This document shows positions 8,294 to 17,662 of a stretch of 64,000 nt of DNA, piece after piece (within the stretch, counting starts at the first letter, position 1; the number at the start of each line of letters is the position of its first letter). Below the pieces are notes generated by a model. The model worked only from the letters and a program-made list of their open reading frames with translations, searched no databases and was not told the DNA's origin. Source of the stretch: Novosphingobium sp. SCN 66-18 (lineage in GTDB: Bacteria > Pseudomonadota > Alphaproteobacteria > Sphingomonadales > Sphingomonadaceae); NCBI GenBank assembly GCA_001725355.1, contig MEGD01000007.1:1-64000 (forward strand), in the 5' to 3' direction. Made by a program: the position numbers and the translations under genes.

Positions 8294-8935
8294 ATGGAAG
8301 AACAGAACCGGCGGCGGATGCTCGGCACTTTGCTGGGCACGCCCTTTGCGATGGCGGCGGCGGGCAATGCCATGGCCGCGCCCGGTGCGAAACCCGCAGC
8401 CAAATTGAGCCTTGCCGAACGCCTCGACGTGCTTGAATCGAAAGAGGCGATTGCCTCGCTGCTCAACGCCTATGCCCGCGCCAATGACCGCGCGGACGAG
8501 GCGCTGCTGCGCAGCCTGTTCTGGCCCGAATCGACGCATAAGCATGGGCGTTTCGAAGGCAAATCGAGCGATTTCGTCGGCTTTGCCTTCAAGATCGTCT
8601 CGGCCCTCAAATATGCCTGCCACCACATCAGCAATATCAGCGTCGAGGTGAAGGGCGACCGGGCTTTCTCCGAATGCTACTACTTCGCCCAGCATCGCCG
8701 CGACCGCAAGGACGGCACCGGCGAGGAGGACGTGTTCTTCCAAGGCCGCTACTTGGACGATCTGGAGCGGCGCCATGGCGAGTGGAAGATCATCCGCCGC
8801 CGGGGCCTGTCGGATTACACTTCGCCCGCCTTCCCGTCCGAAACGCTGCAATCCTCTTGGCCCGCCGGACAACATAGCGAGAAGGCGCCCAGCGACGATT
8901 ATTACAAGATGCTGGCCGAGTTCCGGGCGCGCTGA
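8294..8935 (+). CDS. SnoaL/NTF2-like protein with exported leader
   Basis: 213 aa. An N-terminal RRRMLGTLLG stretch followed by an Ala-rich run to about residue 36 resembles a twin-arginine or Sec leader. The rest (from about 42, LSLAERLDVLESKEAIASLL) is a cone-shaped NTF2-like domain of the SnoaL_4 type. That family includes steroid isomerases, scytalone dehydratase, bile-acid 7-alpha-dehydratase and many small-subunit or ligand-binding proteins. It lies between the LLM oxidoreductase and an esterase in one operon with 12-nt and 2-nt gaps. A dehydratase or isomerase acting on a cyclic substrate is possible; the specific role is unknown. Confidence 0.75.
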   Translation: MEEQNRRRMLGTLLGTPFAMAAAGNAMAAPGAKPAAKLSLAERLDVLESKEAIASLLNAYARANDRADEALLRSLFWPESTHKHGRFEGKSSDFVGFAFKIVSALKYACHHISNISVEVKGDRAFSECYYFAQHRRDRKDGTGEEDVFFQGRYLDDLERRHGEWKIIRRRGLSDYTSPAFPSETLQSSWPAGQHSEKAPSDDYYKMLAEFRAR

Positions 8936-8937
8936 CC

Positions 8938-10404
8938 ATGCGTTTCTGGCCCCTGATCGCCGCGGCGCCGCTGATTTTGGGCAATGGCGATCCGGTGGTG
9001 CGGACCGACCATGGCGCGGTGCGTGGGCAGGCCATTGAACAGGGCGCGGCGTTTCGGGGCATTCCCTTTGCCGCGCCCCCGGTCGGGTCTTTGCGCTGGC
9101 GTGAGGCGCGGCCTGCGCGGCCATGGCGCGGCATCCGCGATGCGCGTTCCTTTGGCGCGGCCTGCATCCAGCCCACGCGGGGCGAGGCTTTGCCTCAAAG
9201 CGAAGATTGCCTGACGCTCAATGTCGTCACGCCGGACCGCCGTGCAAAGGGCCTGCCGGTGCTGGTGTCGATCCATGGTGGGGCCTTTGCCTTTGGTTCG
9301 GGGCGCTATATTGCCGATCATGACCTTTCGCCCATCGTGCGGCGCGGGGTGGTGCTGGTTTCGCCCAATTACCGGGTGGGCCGCATGGGCTTCTTTGCCC
9401 ATGCGGCTTTGCGTGCGGAAAACGGCCGCGCCACTGGCAATTTCTGGCTTTCCGATCAGATCGCGGCGCTGCGCTGGGTGCGGGATAATATCGCCCGCTT
9501 TGGCGGCGATCCGGCGCGGGTGACGGTGCTGGGTTGCTCGGCGGGCGGGTCGTTGGTCAATGCGTTGATGGCGGCGCCTGTGGCAAGGGGCTTGTTCGCA
9601 CGCGCCTCGGTCCATTCGGGCGGGGGCTTTTTCAACGCCAGTCGGCCCATGGCTCTGGCCGAGGCGCAGGGATTGGCCTTCGCGCAAAGGGCAGGGGCCA
9701 AGACGCTGGCGCAATTGCGCGCGCTTTCCCCGGCGCAGGTGTTGGCCGCCGATCCCGGCCCGCCCGATTATGGTGCGATGGAGGATGGGCGGCTGGTGCC
9801 GATGGGCGTCTCGCGGATCTTTGCGGCGGGGCGTCAGGCGCCTGTGCCGCTGATCGTGGGGTCGACCAGCAATGAGGCCAGCGTGTTCGGCCTGATGGGC
9901 TTTGACGCGAAGGTCTTGCGTGAACGTTTCGGGATTGATGTAGCCGCGCTGCGCCCGATGTACGAACGCAATGGACCTTTGAGCGATGCCGAATTGCTGC
10001 GCCGGGTCCAGACCGACTTCATTTTCACCAGCGCCTCGCAGGGCATGGCCGGACTGGCCGCGCGCACCGCCCCGACATGGTCCTATCACTTCGCCTTCGT
10101 GCCGCAGGCCGAGCGCGCCACCAGCCCCGGCGCACCGCATTGCGCGGATATGCCCTATCTTTTCGGCCTGAAAACCGCCCTTGATCCCGAGGAAGCCAGA
10201 CTGGCTCAGGCGATGCAGGATTACTGGTACAATTTCATCGCCACCGGCAATCCCGGCGCTTCGTGGCCCGCGATCCGCCCCGGCCATCCCGCGCCGATGG
10301 TTTTCAACGCCGCCTCGCGGATCGAGCCTGACTTTCAGCGCGAAAGGCTGGATTACTGGTGGAGCCGCTGGATGCGTGAGAGCGGCTCCAGCACAGCGCC
10401 CTAG
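8938..10404 (+). CDS. Exported type B carboxylesterase/lipase family protein
   Basis: 488-aa alpha/beta hydrolase of the carboxylesterase type B family, full length, with a short hydrophobic leader (MRFWPLIAAAPLILG). Oxyanion-hole motif HGGAFAFG, nucleophile elbow GCSAGG, acidic residue region SNEASVFG and the His-containing APHCADMPYLFG segment are all visible in the usual order. It would hydrolyse a carboxylic ester outside the cytoplasm, perhaps releasing the substrate or product handled by this operon. It starts 2 nt after the SnoaL-like gene. Its 3' end overlaps the convergent DUF35 gene by 4 nt. Confidence 0.88.
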   Translation: MRFWPLIAAAPLILGNGDPVVRTDHGAVRGQAIEQGAAFRGIPFAAPPVGSLRWREARPARPWRGIRDARSFGAACIQPTRGEALPQSEDCLTLNVVTPDRRAKGLPVLVSIHGGAFAFGSGRYIADHDLSPIVRRGVVLVSPNYRVGRMGFFAHAALRAENGRATGNFWLSDQIAALRWVRDNIARFGGDPARVTVLGCSAGGSLVNALMAAPVARGLFARASVHSGGGFFNASRPMALAEAQGLAFAQRAGAKTLAQLRALSPAQVLAADPGPPDYGAMEDGRLVPMGVSRIFAAGRQAPVPLIVGSTSNEASVFGLMGFDAKVLRERFGIDVAALRPMYERNGPLSDAELLRRVQTDFIFTSASQGMAGLAARTAPTWSYHFAFVPQAERATSPGAPHCADMPYLFGLKTALDPEEARLAQAMQDYWYNFIATGNPGASWPAIRPGHPAPMVFNAASRIEPDFQRERLDYWWSRWMRESGSSTAP

Positions 10405-10814
10405 GCCGGAGCGAAACCGGCGATCTTGTGGTCGCCCACCTCGACCGGGCGGAATTTCAACCGCATCCCGCAGGCTGGCGCCACGCCATCATCATCGACC
10501 AGCACGCCCGCGATCCGCACGCCCGGCGCATCGTCCGGCTCGAACAGGATGACGGTATAGGGCACCTCATCATTGTGATCGCCGGGCAGCAGGCTGCGCA
10601 CTACGGTGGTGAACGTGTAGGCATGGCCCAGCGGCGAAACCGCCCGCCATTCCAGCCGCGCATCGGGCCGCCCCGGCACGACCTCTGGCGGATACCATTG
10701 GAACTCGCCGGTTTCCGCGTCCACCGTCACGCGCAATTCGCCCGCGTCCAGCCCATCGTAAAAGCCCTGAAACAAGGGATCTTCCAGATGGACGGGATAG
10801 TTTGGAATACCCAT
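10401..10814 (-). CDS. OB-fold (DUF35-type) partner of thiolase-like protein
   Basis: 137 aa, last gene of the minus operon that starts at 22030. The order matches the DUF35 family: an N-terminal helix (DPLFQGFYDGLDAGEL), a segment where a rubredoxin-like zinc ribbon normally sits, then an OB-fold strand set (AYTFTTVV, VPYTVILFE, GVRIAGVLVDDDG). The CxxC pairs of the ribbon are missing, so it is a zinc-free form. Proteins of this family pair with SCP-x-like thiolases; ChsH2-DUF35 with Ltp2 forms a steroid retro-aldolase. It follows the thiolase-like gene by 3 nt, the usual pairing. Confidence 0.82.
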   Translation of the reverse strand: MGIPNYPVHLEDPLFQGFYDGLDAGELRVTVDAETGEFQWYPPEVVPGRPDARLEWRAVSPLGHAYTFTTVVRSLLPGDHNDEVPYTVILFEPDDAPGVRIAGVLVDDDGVAPACGMRLKFRPVEVGDHKIAGFAPA

Positions 10815-10817
10815 GTC

Positions 10818-11969
10818 TTACATCCTTGCTAGAATGGTGGTGGAATGGTTGTTGCCGCCAAGGCCCGCAATCGCGCAGAGCCGCGCGTCCGGCACCTGCC
10901 GCGCGCCTTCGCCCCCGCGCAATTGCCGCACCGCCTCGATCAGCAGGTTGATGCCCGGCACATAGCCGCCCGACATATGCCCGCCGCTGGTGTTGATCGG
11001 CATCTTGCCCCCGGGCATGGCATGGCCCGCGGCATAGAAACGCGGCGCCTCGCCCACATCGCACAGGCCCAGCATCTCGGTCTGGACCAGAGCGGAGATG
11101 GTGAAGCCATCATAGACCTGCGCCAGATCGAGATCGGCAGGGCTGATCCCCGCCATCGCATAGGCCATGGCCGCCGATTCCCGCACCGGAAATTCAAACG
11201 TGCAGGGCTTCTGGCTGAAGAGCACGCCATGGGGATAATTGTTATAGCCCAGCCCCAGCCCCTGCACCGCCACAACGGGGTGGGGCAGGTGGCGGGCATA
11301 GTCCACAGAGGACACCACATAGGCCCCGCCGCCATCGGTGGTCAGGCAGCAATCGGCCACGCGCAGGGGCGTCGAGATCATCGGGCTGGCGCGATAGGCG
11401 GCAAGGTCCATCGGGTCGCGCCGCTGGGCCGAAGGGGTGATCGCCGCCCATGCGCGATAGGTCATGGGCAGGGCGGCCTGTTCTTCCTCGGTCATGCCAT
11501 ATTCGTGGGCATAGCGGTTGGCCATGCTGGCGAAATAGGTCGGCTGGCCAAAGAAACCGGCGGGCATTTCCAGCCCCGCCTTTTGCGGTTCGCGCGCGTG
11601 GAAAGCGTAAACGCCCCCCGGCTTGGTCGAACGGATGGCGTAGGGCACCAGCACATGCTTGCACAGGCCCGCCTCGATGGCCAATTGGGCTAGGCGCAGC
11701 GCATCGCCCGTGGTCGCCGTGCCGCCCGCGCTGTCGGCAACGGCCGAGAAGCGCTTTTGCCCTGCGCCGATGGCATGGGCGATTTCCTCGGAAGGATGGC
11801 CCGCATATTTGTTGATGATATAGCCGTCGATGTCGGTGGGCTTCAGCCCTGCGTCCGCGATGGCGGCAAGGCTGGCGCGGGTCATCATCTGCATGACATG
11901 TTCCTCGCCCTTGCGCAGGAACGGGGTTTCGCCAACGCCGGTGATGGCGATTTTGCCGGGTTTCATCAT
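10818..11969 (-). CDS. SCP-x/Ltp2-type thiolase-like protein (likely acyl-CoA retro-aldolase)
   Basis: 383 aa. Its ATG overlaps the stop of the upstream gene (ATGA at 11966-11969). Thiolase-fold segments are visible: an N-terminal IAITGVGET, a central VYDGFT and a C-terminal NTSGGHMSGGYVPG. The acylation Cys of thiolases is absent; the aligned loop is DSAGGTATTG with Ser80. The following DUF35 gene completes a pair like Ltp2-ChsH2, which cleaves a beta-hydroxyacyl-CoA by retro-aldol reaction rather than thiolysis. I infer an aldol-type side-chain or ring cleavage that releases a ketone or aldehyde and a short acyl-CoA. Confidence 0.82.
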   Translation of the reverse strand: MMKPGKIAITGVGETPFLRKGEEHVMQMMTRASLAAIADAGLKPTDIDGYIINKYAGHPSEEIAHAIGAGQKRFSAVADSAGGTATTGDALRLAQLAIEAGLCKHVLVPYAIRSTKPGGVYAFHAREPQKAGLEMPAGFFGQPTYFASMANRYAHEYGMTEEEQAALPMTYRAWAAITPSAQRRDPMDLAAYRASPMISTPLRVADCCLTTDGGGAYVVSSVDYARHLPHPVVAVQGLGLGYNNYPHGVLFSQKPCTFEFPVRESAAMAYAMAGISPADLDLAQVYDGFTISALVQTEMLGLCDVGEAPRFYAAGHAMPGGKMPINTSGGHMSGGYVPGINLLIEAVRQLRGGEGARQVPDARLCAIAGLGGNNHSTTILARM

Positions 11970-14038
11970 GCGTTGAACCCCTTTCCTGCGGCCACCAGCC
12001 GTTCGATCAAGGGCGAGGGGGCAAAGCCTGCCCCATGCGCGGCCTCCAGCGCGCGCAGCTTTTCCAGCACCACCGGCAGCCCTTGCAGATCGGCCCAGAA
12101 CATCGGCCCGCCACGATATTTGGGCCAGCCATAGCCGGTGATCCACACGATATCGATGTCGCTGGCTCGCGCGGCGATGCCTTCGTCCAGGATCCTGGCG
12201 CCTTCATTGACCATGGCGAACAGGATACGGTCGTGGATTTCCTCTTCGGAAATCTCGCGCCTTGTGATGCCCTGCTTGGCCGCAAAGCCCTCGATCACCT
12301 TCATGGCGATGGGCGAAGGCGTGGCATTGCGCTTTTCGTCATAATCGTAATAGCCGCCGCGCGTTTTCTGCCCATGGCGGCCCATTTCGTTCAGGATCTC
12401 GCGCACATTGGCCGAGGCGGTCGTCGCCCGGTTCCAACCCACGTCGAGCCCGACCAGATCGCGCATCTGGAAATGGCCCATGGCAAAGCCGAAATCATAC
12501 AGCACCTTGTCGATGGCCCAAGGCGTCGCGCCCTCCAGCGCCAGCGCATCGGCCTGCGCATTGCGCGCGGCCAGAATGCGATTGCCGACAAAGCCGAAGC
12601 CATTGCCGCAAAGCACGCCGATCTTGCCGATGGTCTTGGCCAGCTTCATGGCTGTCGCATAGACAGCGGGCAGCGTATCCTTGGTGCGCACCACCTCCAG
12701 CAATTTCATGACATTGGCGGGCGAGAAGAAATGCAGGCCCAGCACATATTCGGGCCGCTTGGTGACAGCGGCAATGTCGTCAATATCCAGATAGGACGTG
12801 TTGGTGGCCAGCATCGCGCCCGGCTTGGCAATCGCGTCCAGTCGGCGGAAAATCTCCTGCTTCACATCAAGCTGTTCAAACACCGCCTCGATCACCAGAT
12901 CGACCTCCGCGAGATCCTCCAGCGCCAGAGTGCCGTGGATCAGGCCCATGCGCGTCTCGACATCCTCCGCCTTCATCTTGCCCTTGGCGGCGGTGGTCTC
13001 GTAATTCTTGCGGATGATGCCCAGGCCCCGGTCCAGCGCCTCCTGCGTGGTTTCGACCAAAGTGACGGGGATGCCGACATTAGCGAAATTCATCGCAATG
13101 CCGCCGCCCATCGTGCCCGCCCCGATCACGCCCACGCGGGCCACCGGCAGGATCGCCGTATCGGCGGGCACATCGACCTTGGCGGCCTGACGCTCGGCAA
13201 AGAAAACGTGGCGCTGGGCGGCGGACTGGCTGTCGGCCATCAACTGGTCAAACAGCGAGCGTTCGTATTTCAGCGCCTCGTCAAAGGGCAGGTCCGACAG
13301 GGTTGCCTCGATGCAGCGAATGTTATACTCGGGCGCCAGAAAACCGCGGAACTTCTTGGCATTGGCGCGGCGGAAATCGTCAAAGATCGCCGGATTGGCA
13401 CGGGCCTCCTCCAGCTTGTCCGCCTTGTCGCGCACCTTCACCAAGGGGCGATTTTCATCCAGCACGCGGGTGGCAAAGGCCAGCGCATCGGCGCGCAGAT
13501 TGCCTTCGCTGGCCAGCTCATCAACCAGCCCCATCGCCAACGCGGCCTTGGCCGAAACCGGCTCGCCGTTCGTCACCATCTCCAGCGCCTTGGCCACGCC
13601 CACCACGCGCGGCAGGCGCTGTGTACCGCCGGCACCCGGCAGCAGGCCCAGCTTAACCTCCGGCAGCCCGCATTTGGCCGAGGGCACCGCGATCCGGTAA
13701 TGCGCCACCAGCGCCAGTTCCAGCCCGCCGCCCAGCGCCGTGCCATGGATCGCGGCGATTACCGGCTTGGGGCTGTTCTCCAGCAGCTTTTGCAGATCGC
13801 GCAGCGAGGGTTCCCACTGCGGTTTGCCGAATTCGGAAATGTCGGCCCCGGCAAAGAAGGTGCGCCCTTCGCAGATCACCAGCACCGCGCCCACGGCATC
13901 ATCGGCAATCGCGGCCTCAAACGCATGGGCCACGCCCTGACGCACCGCATTGGACAGCGCATTGACCGGCGGCGAGTTGACCGTGATGACCCCAATCCGC
14001 CCTTCGACCGTCAAAGTCGTGACATCATTGACCTTCAT
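11966..14038 (-). CDS. Bifunctional enoyl-CoA hydratase / 3-hydroxyacyl-CoA dehydrogenase (FadB-like)
   Basis: 690 aa, typical length for the fused monomeric form. Residues 1 to about 200 are a crotonase domain with both hydration glutamates present (Glu107 in GGGLELA and Glu127 in GLPEV). A linker precedes an NAD-binding Rossmann domain with GAGTMG at 306-311, and the C-terminal part holds the 3HCDH domains. It would hydrate an enoyl-CoA and oxidise the hydroxyacyl-CoA with NAD+. The start overlaps the end of the PQQ dehydrogenase gene by 14 nt, so the two are translationally linked. It is one of few crotonase units in the window with an intact hydratase pair. Confidence 0.93.
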   Translation of the reverse strand: MKVNDVTTLTVEGRIGVITVNSPPVNALSNAVRQGVAHAFEAAIADDAVGAVLVICEGRTFFAGADISEFGKPQWEPSLRDLQKLLENSPKPVIAAIHGTALGGGLELALVAHYRIAVPSAKCGLPEVKLGLLPGAGGTQRLPRVVGVAKALEMVTNGEPVSAKAALAMGLVDELASEGNLRADALAFATRVLDENRPLVKVRDKADKLEEARANPAIFDDFRRANAKKFRGFLAPEYNIRCIEATLSDLPFDEALKYERSLFDQLMADSQSAAQRHVFFAERQAAKVDVPADTAILPVARVGVIGAGTMGGGIAMNFANVGIPVTLVETTQEALDRGLGIIRKNYETTAAKGKMKAEDVETRMGLIHGTLALEDLAEVDLVIEAVFEQLDVKQEIFRRLDAIAKPGAMLATNTSYLDIDDIAAVTKRPEYVLGLHFFSPANVMKLLEVVRTKDTLPAVYATAMKLAKTIGKIGVLCGNGFGFVGNRILAARNAQADALALEGATPWAIDKVLYDFGFAMGHFQMRDLVGLDVGWNRATTASANVREILNEMGRHGQKTRGGYYDYDEKRNATPSPIAMKVIEGFAAKQGITRREISEEEIHDRILFAMVNEGARILDEGIAARASDIDIVWITGYGWPKYRGGPMFWADLQGLPVVLEKLRALEAAHGAGFAPSPLIERLVAAGKGFNA

Positions 14039-16082
14039 GCAAACCTCTGTTCACTTGCTGGCCCGGCTTGGCGGAAAGTCGCTCGCGGGCGCGTTGACGG
14101 ATGTAGTGGCGCAGATCCTCGATCTCGCCATCGCTCAATTCTTCAAATTGCGGCATGCCCCGTTCGCGCAGCAGCCCGTCATGCAGCACCGCGCGGAAGG
14201 ATGCCAAGTCCATGGCAATCGGTGATTGGGCCAGATCGGGGGCTGTGCCGCCCGAAACCGTGGCTGCGCCGTGACAGATCGAGCAGCGCTGGGCAAAGGC
14301 ACCATTGCCCGCCGCAACGCGCGCCGCCACGGGCGCAAAACCCGGATCGTCCAGCACCGGCGTTTCCACCTGCGCCGCGCGGGGCAGGCGTGCCTTGCCG
14401 CCCAGCGCAAAGGTCAGCAGCCGCCATTGCTGCGTCCGGTAATTCCATTCGCGGGGCAGGCCGGTGGCGCTGGCAAAACGCGCGCCTGCGATCACGCTGA
14501 CATATTGGCGACCATGGGCGCGATAGGTGATCGGCTGGGCCATCACCGCCGTTTGCGCGTTGAAGGACCATAATTTGCGGCCCGTCGCTGCGGCATAGGC
14601 ATCGAAGGTACCCCCCGCATTGCCCGCAAACAGCAATCCGCCCGCCGTGCTGGCCGTGCCGCCCCCGCCGCGAATGCCGGGCATGGGGATGCGCCAGGCC
14701 TCGCTCTGCGTTGCCGGGTTCCATGCCAGCAGGAAGCTGGTGGCCGCGCGATCAGGCGCCACGCCGGGCGGCGGCGCGCCCGTGCCGGTGGACAGGCGCT
14801 GTCCATCGAGATGCCGCCAGCCCGCCAGCCCGCTTTCAGGATCGACGTAAACCCGCCCCTGATCCATCGTCGGGATATAGAGCAGCCCGGTCGCCGGGTT
14901 ATAGCTCATCGCCTCGATATTATGCGCGCCAAAGGGGGAGGGATAGACCACAGCAGGCCGTCCATCGGGATAGCGCGCCTCGGGGTTTTCGATGGGGCGG
15001 CCGGTGGCGATGTCGATGCCCTTGGCCCAATTGACGGGCACGATATTCTTGGCCGAGATCAGCTTGCCGCTTTCCCGGTCGATCACATAGACAAAGCCGT
15101 TCTTGGGCGCGTGCATCAGCACCGGGCGCTTCTGCCCGTTCACCACCATGTCGGTGAGTTCGATGTCCATCGCGGAATTGAAATCCCACGTCTCGCCCGG
15201 ATTGGTCTGATAGTGCCAGACATATTCGCCCGTATCAGCGTCCAGCGCGACGATGGAGCACAGGAACAGATTGTCGCCCCCGCCGGGCGAGCGGATCTTG
15301 CGGTTCCATGGGGAACCATTGCCGATGCCGATATAGATCCGGTTGAAACGCGGATCATAGGCCATCGCGTTCCACACCGTGCCGCCGCCGCCATAGCGCC
15401 ACCATTCGCCGTTCCACGTCTTGGCCGCCATTTCCATGGCCTTGTTTTCAAAGCCCTTCGCCGGATCGCCGGGGACGGTATGGAAACGCCAGAGCTGTTT
15501 GCCGGTTTTCTGATCATAGGCCGTCACATAGCCGCGGATGGGGGCGAAATCGGCCCCACCATGGCCGATGATGACCTTGCCCCGGAACACCCATGGCGGG
15601 CCGGAGATATAGCGTTCATCGTCGGGCTGGATGGTCATGCTCTGCCATGCCGGACGCCCGGTCTTGGCGTTCAGCGCGATCAGGCGGCCATCCATCGTGC
15701 CGAAGAAGATCTGGCCCTTATCATAGGCCAACCCGCGAATGCCCCATGCCCCGCGCATCTTGTGGCCGGCCACTTTCCACGTCTGCGCATCGTAATGCCA
15801 CAATTCGCGCCCGGTTGCGGCATCCACCGCGCGGATATGGCTGAGGCCCGAGGCGTAATAGACCACGCCATCGACGGCGATGGGGGCCGACAGCGCGCTG
15901 CCCCCGTCATTGATGTCCTTGTACCATGCCAGGCCAAGCTGTTTGACATTGCCCGCATTGATCTGGGCCAGCGGGCTGTAGTGGTTTTCATCCGGCCCGC
16001 CATAAGATGCCCAGTTCACATCGGGCGCAGGGGGCGCGGCGGCCAGCAGGGCGAGCGGCGCAAGAGCGGCGAAACGACGCAT
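14025..16082 (-). CDS. PQQ-dependent alcohol dehydrogenase with fused cytochrome c domain (second copy)
   Basis: 685-aa quinohaemoprotein, paralogue of the protein at 231-2300, with a short leader (MRRFAALAPLALLAAAP) for export. Propeller repeats run through most of the length. Likely catalytic Asp is D300 in WDFNS, again with Asn at +2, and the metal-site Glu (FENKAMEM) and Asn (GIGNGSP) regions are present. Haem motif CSICH is at 600-604 and a likely axial Met in RGMPQF. No vicinal Cys pair. It lies in an operon between an acyl-CoA ligase (5 nt upstream) and the FadB-like gene, which ties periplasmic alcohol oxidation to CoA-dependent breakdown. Confidence 0.9.
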   Translation of the reverse strand: MRRFAALAPLALLAAAPPAPDVNWASYGGPDENHYSPLAQINAGNVKQLGLAWYKDINDGGSALSAPIAVDGVVYYASGLSHIRAVDAATGRELWHYDAQTWKVAGHKMRGAWGIRGLAYDKGQIFFGTMDGRLIALNAKTGRPAWQSMTIQPDDERYISGPPWVFRGKVIIGHGGADFAPIRGYVTAYDQKTGKQLWRFHTVPGDPAKGFENKAMEMAAKTWNGEWWRYGGGGTVWNAMAYDPRFNRIYIGIGNGSPWNRKIRSPGGGDNLFLCSIVALDADTGEYVWHYQTNPGETWDFNSAMDIELTDMVVNGQKRPVLMHAPKNGFVYVIDRESGKLISAKNIVPVNWAKGIDIATGRPIENPEARYPDGRPAVVYPSPFGAHNIEAMSYNPATGLLYIPTMDQGRVYVDPESGLAGWRHLDGQRLSTGTGAPPPGVAPDRAATSFLLAWNPATQSEAWRIPMPGIRGGGGTASTAGGLLFAGNAGGTFDAYAAATGRKLWSFNAQTAVMAQPITYRAHGRQYVSVIAGARFASATGLPREWNYRTQQWRLLTFALGGKARLPRAAQVETPVLDDPGFAPVAARVAAGNGAFAQRCSICHGAATVSGGTAPDLAQSPIAMDLASFRAVLHDGLLRERGMPQFEELSDGEIEDLRHYIRQRARERLSAKPGQQVNRGLHEGQ

Positions 16083-16087
16083 GGGGA

Positions 16088-17626
16088 TCAGCCTCCGATG
16101 GTGCGGTCTGTGGGCCAGAAGCGGGCGCGCAGGGCTTTCTTGTTGACCTTGCCCATGGCGGTGCGGCCGATGTCATCGACCATCTCGTATCCTCGCGGGC
16201 ATTTGTATCCGGCCAAGGAGGCGCGGCAGAAGGTGTTGAGTTCCTCGGCCGTCGGCGGATCGGCGGGATCGGCGGGGATGACCAGCGCGCGCGCCTCCTC
16301 GCCCATTTCCGCATTGGGGGCCGCGACGACCGCAACATCGCCCACCTTGGGGTGGGTAAGGAGGACATGCTCGGCCTCGGCGGGGTAGATGTTGACGCCG
16401 CCCGAGACGATCATGTCGGACACCCGGTCGGTGATGAAAAGATAGCCTTCCTCATCGACATAGCCCATCTCGCCCAGTGTAAAGACGCCCGGCGCGATAT
16501 GGGCGGCGGCGGTCTTTTCCGGGTCGCCGCGATAGATGATGCCATGGCCCGATGTGTCGCGGAAATAGACCTGCCCGACCTGATGCGGGGGGAGAGGCGC
16601 GCCATCATCGCCTACGATCACCGTTTCAAACGGAGCCAGCGCACGGCCCACCGATCCGGGGCGCGCCAGCCATTCGGGCGAGGTGATGAAGGTGGTCGAT
16701 CCCGCCTCTGTCCCGCCATAGGCCTCGACCAGCACGGGGCCGAACCAGTCGATCATCGCCTTCTTCACATCGCGCGGACAGGCAGCACCCGTGTGGGCCA
16801 GACGCTTCATGCTCGACACATCATAGCGCGCGCGGACCTCTGCGGGCAGGGCCAGCATCCGCTGGAAATGGGTGGGCACCATCACCGATCCGGCGATGCG
16901 GTGCTGTTCGATCAGGGCCAAGGCGCGCTCGGCGTCGAAATGGCCCATGACGATCACACTGCCCCCGGCAAAGACATTGCGCGCCATGCCCAGAGGCCCG
17001 GTGTGATAAAGCGGCCCCACCACCAGTCCCGGCGAGAGCGTGACGCGCGCGCGCAAAGTTTCGGCCAGCGCTTGAATGGTGGGCATACGGGGGAAGTATT
17101 GCGGCGGTGTCTCGGTGGCCTTGGGGCGGCCCGTGGTGCCCGATGTGTAATGCAGGTGGGGCAGGGGCGCGCGGCTGGCGTCCGGCTCGGTGCCGGGGGC
17201 GGCGGCGATCCAGTCCACCCATGCGATCAAACCGGGGCGCGGGGCGCAGCGCCATCCGATCACCGTGTCGATCCCGGCCTCGGCGGCCGCCGCCATCCCC
17301 GCCTCCACCGTTTCGGGGCCGACCAGCACGGCAATCGCGCCGGAATCCTTGAAAATATAGGCCGCCTCTGATGCGGTCAGGTGAAAGCTGGTGGGGACGC
17401 TGGAAATGCCCGCCTCGATACAGGCGACATAGGCGATCACCACTTCGGCGGCGTTCTGGGCAAAGACCGCCACGCGGCGTTCGCCTGCAAACGGCAGCGC
17501 GCCCAGCGCATTGGCCGCATGGTTCAAAACCGGATCAAGCGCATTCCAGCTATAGGCTACGCGTTCATCGGCCAGCGCGAGTGCCTCGCGTTTGTCCGCC
17601 GCAATGGCGGCAAGGGTCAGCGACAT
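16088..17626 (-). CDS. AMP-forming acyl-CoA synthetase
   Basis: 512-aa ANL-superfamily enzyme that activates a carboxylic acid with ATP and CoA. Motifs seen: P-loop-like YTSGTTGRPK at about 185, VEAYGGTEAG, GEMGYVDEEGYLFITDR with the ATP ribose-binding Asp, and the C-terminal catalytic Lys region GKVNKKAL. The length is slightly short of long-chain ligases. The acid is not predictable; the context (FadB-like, thiolase-like and ACAD genes in one operon) suggests the acid made by alcohol or aldehyde oxidation. It is 36 nt downstream of the MFS gene and 5 nt upstream of the PQQ dehydrogenase. Confidence 0.9.
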   Translation of the reverse strand: MSLTLAAIAADKREALALADERVAYSWNALDPVLNHAANALGALPFAGERRVAVFAQNAAEVVIAYVACIEAGISSVPTSFHLTASEAAYIFKDSGAIAVLVGPETVEAGMAAAAEAGIDTVIGWRCAPRPGLIAWVDWIAAAPGTEPDASRAPLPHLHYTSGTTGRPKATETPPQYFPRMPTIQALAETLRARVTLSPGLVVGPLYHTGPLGMARNVFAGGSVIVMGHFDAERALALIEQHRIAGSVMVPTHFQRMLALPAEVRARYDVSSMKRLAHTGAACPRDVKKAMIDWFGPVLVEAYGGTEAGSTTFITSPEWLARPGSVGRALAPFETVIVGDDGAPLPPHQVGQVYFRDTSGHGIIYRGDPEKTAAAHIAPGVFTLGEMGYVDEEGYLFITDRVSDMIVSGGVNIYPAEAEHVLLTHPKVGDVAVVAAPNAEMGEEARALVIPADPADPPTAEELNTFCRASLAGYKCPRGYEMVDDIGRTAMGKVNKKALRARFWPTDRTIGG

Positions 17627-17662
17627 GGAGCGTCCTTTCGGAAAAGATGAGTGGCGCGCGCG

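Noticed and set aside
12035-14500. 821-codon plus-strand frame under the FadB-like and second PQQ dehydrogenase genes
   Set aside because: Low-complexity basic protein spanning the ends of two well-supported minus-strand genes; no ribosome site or motif.
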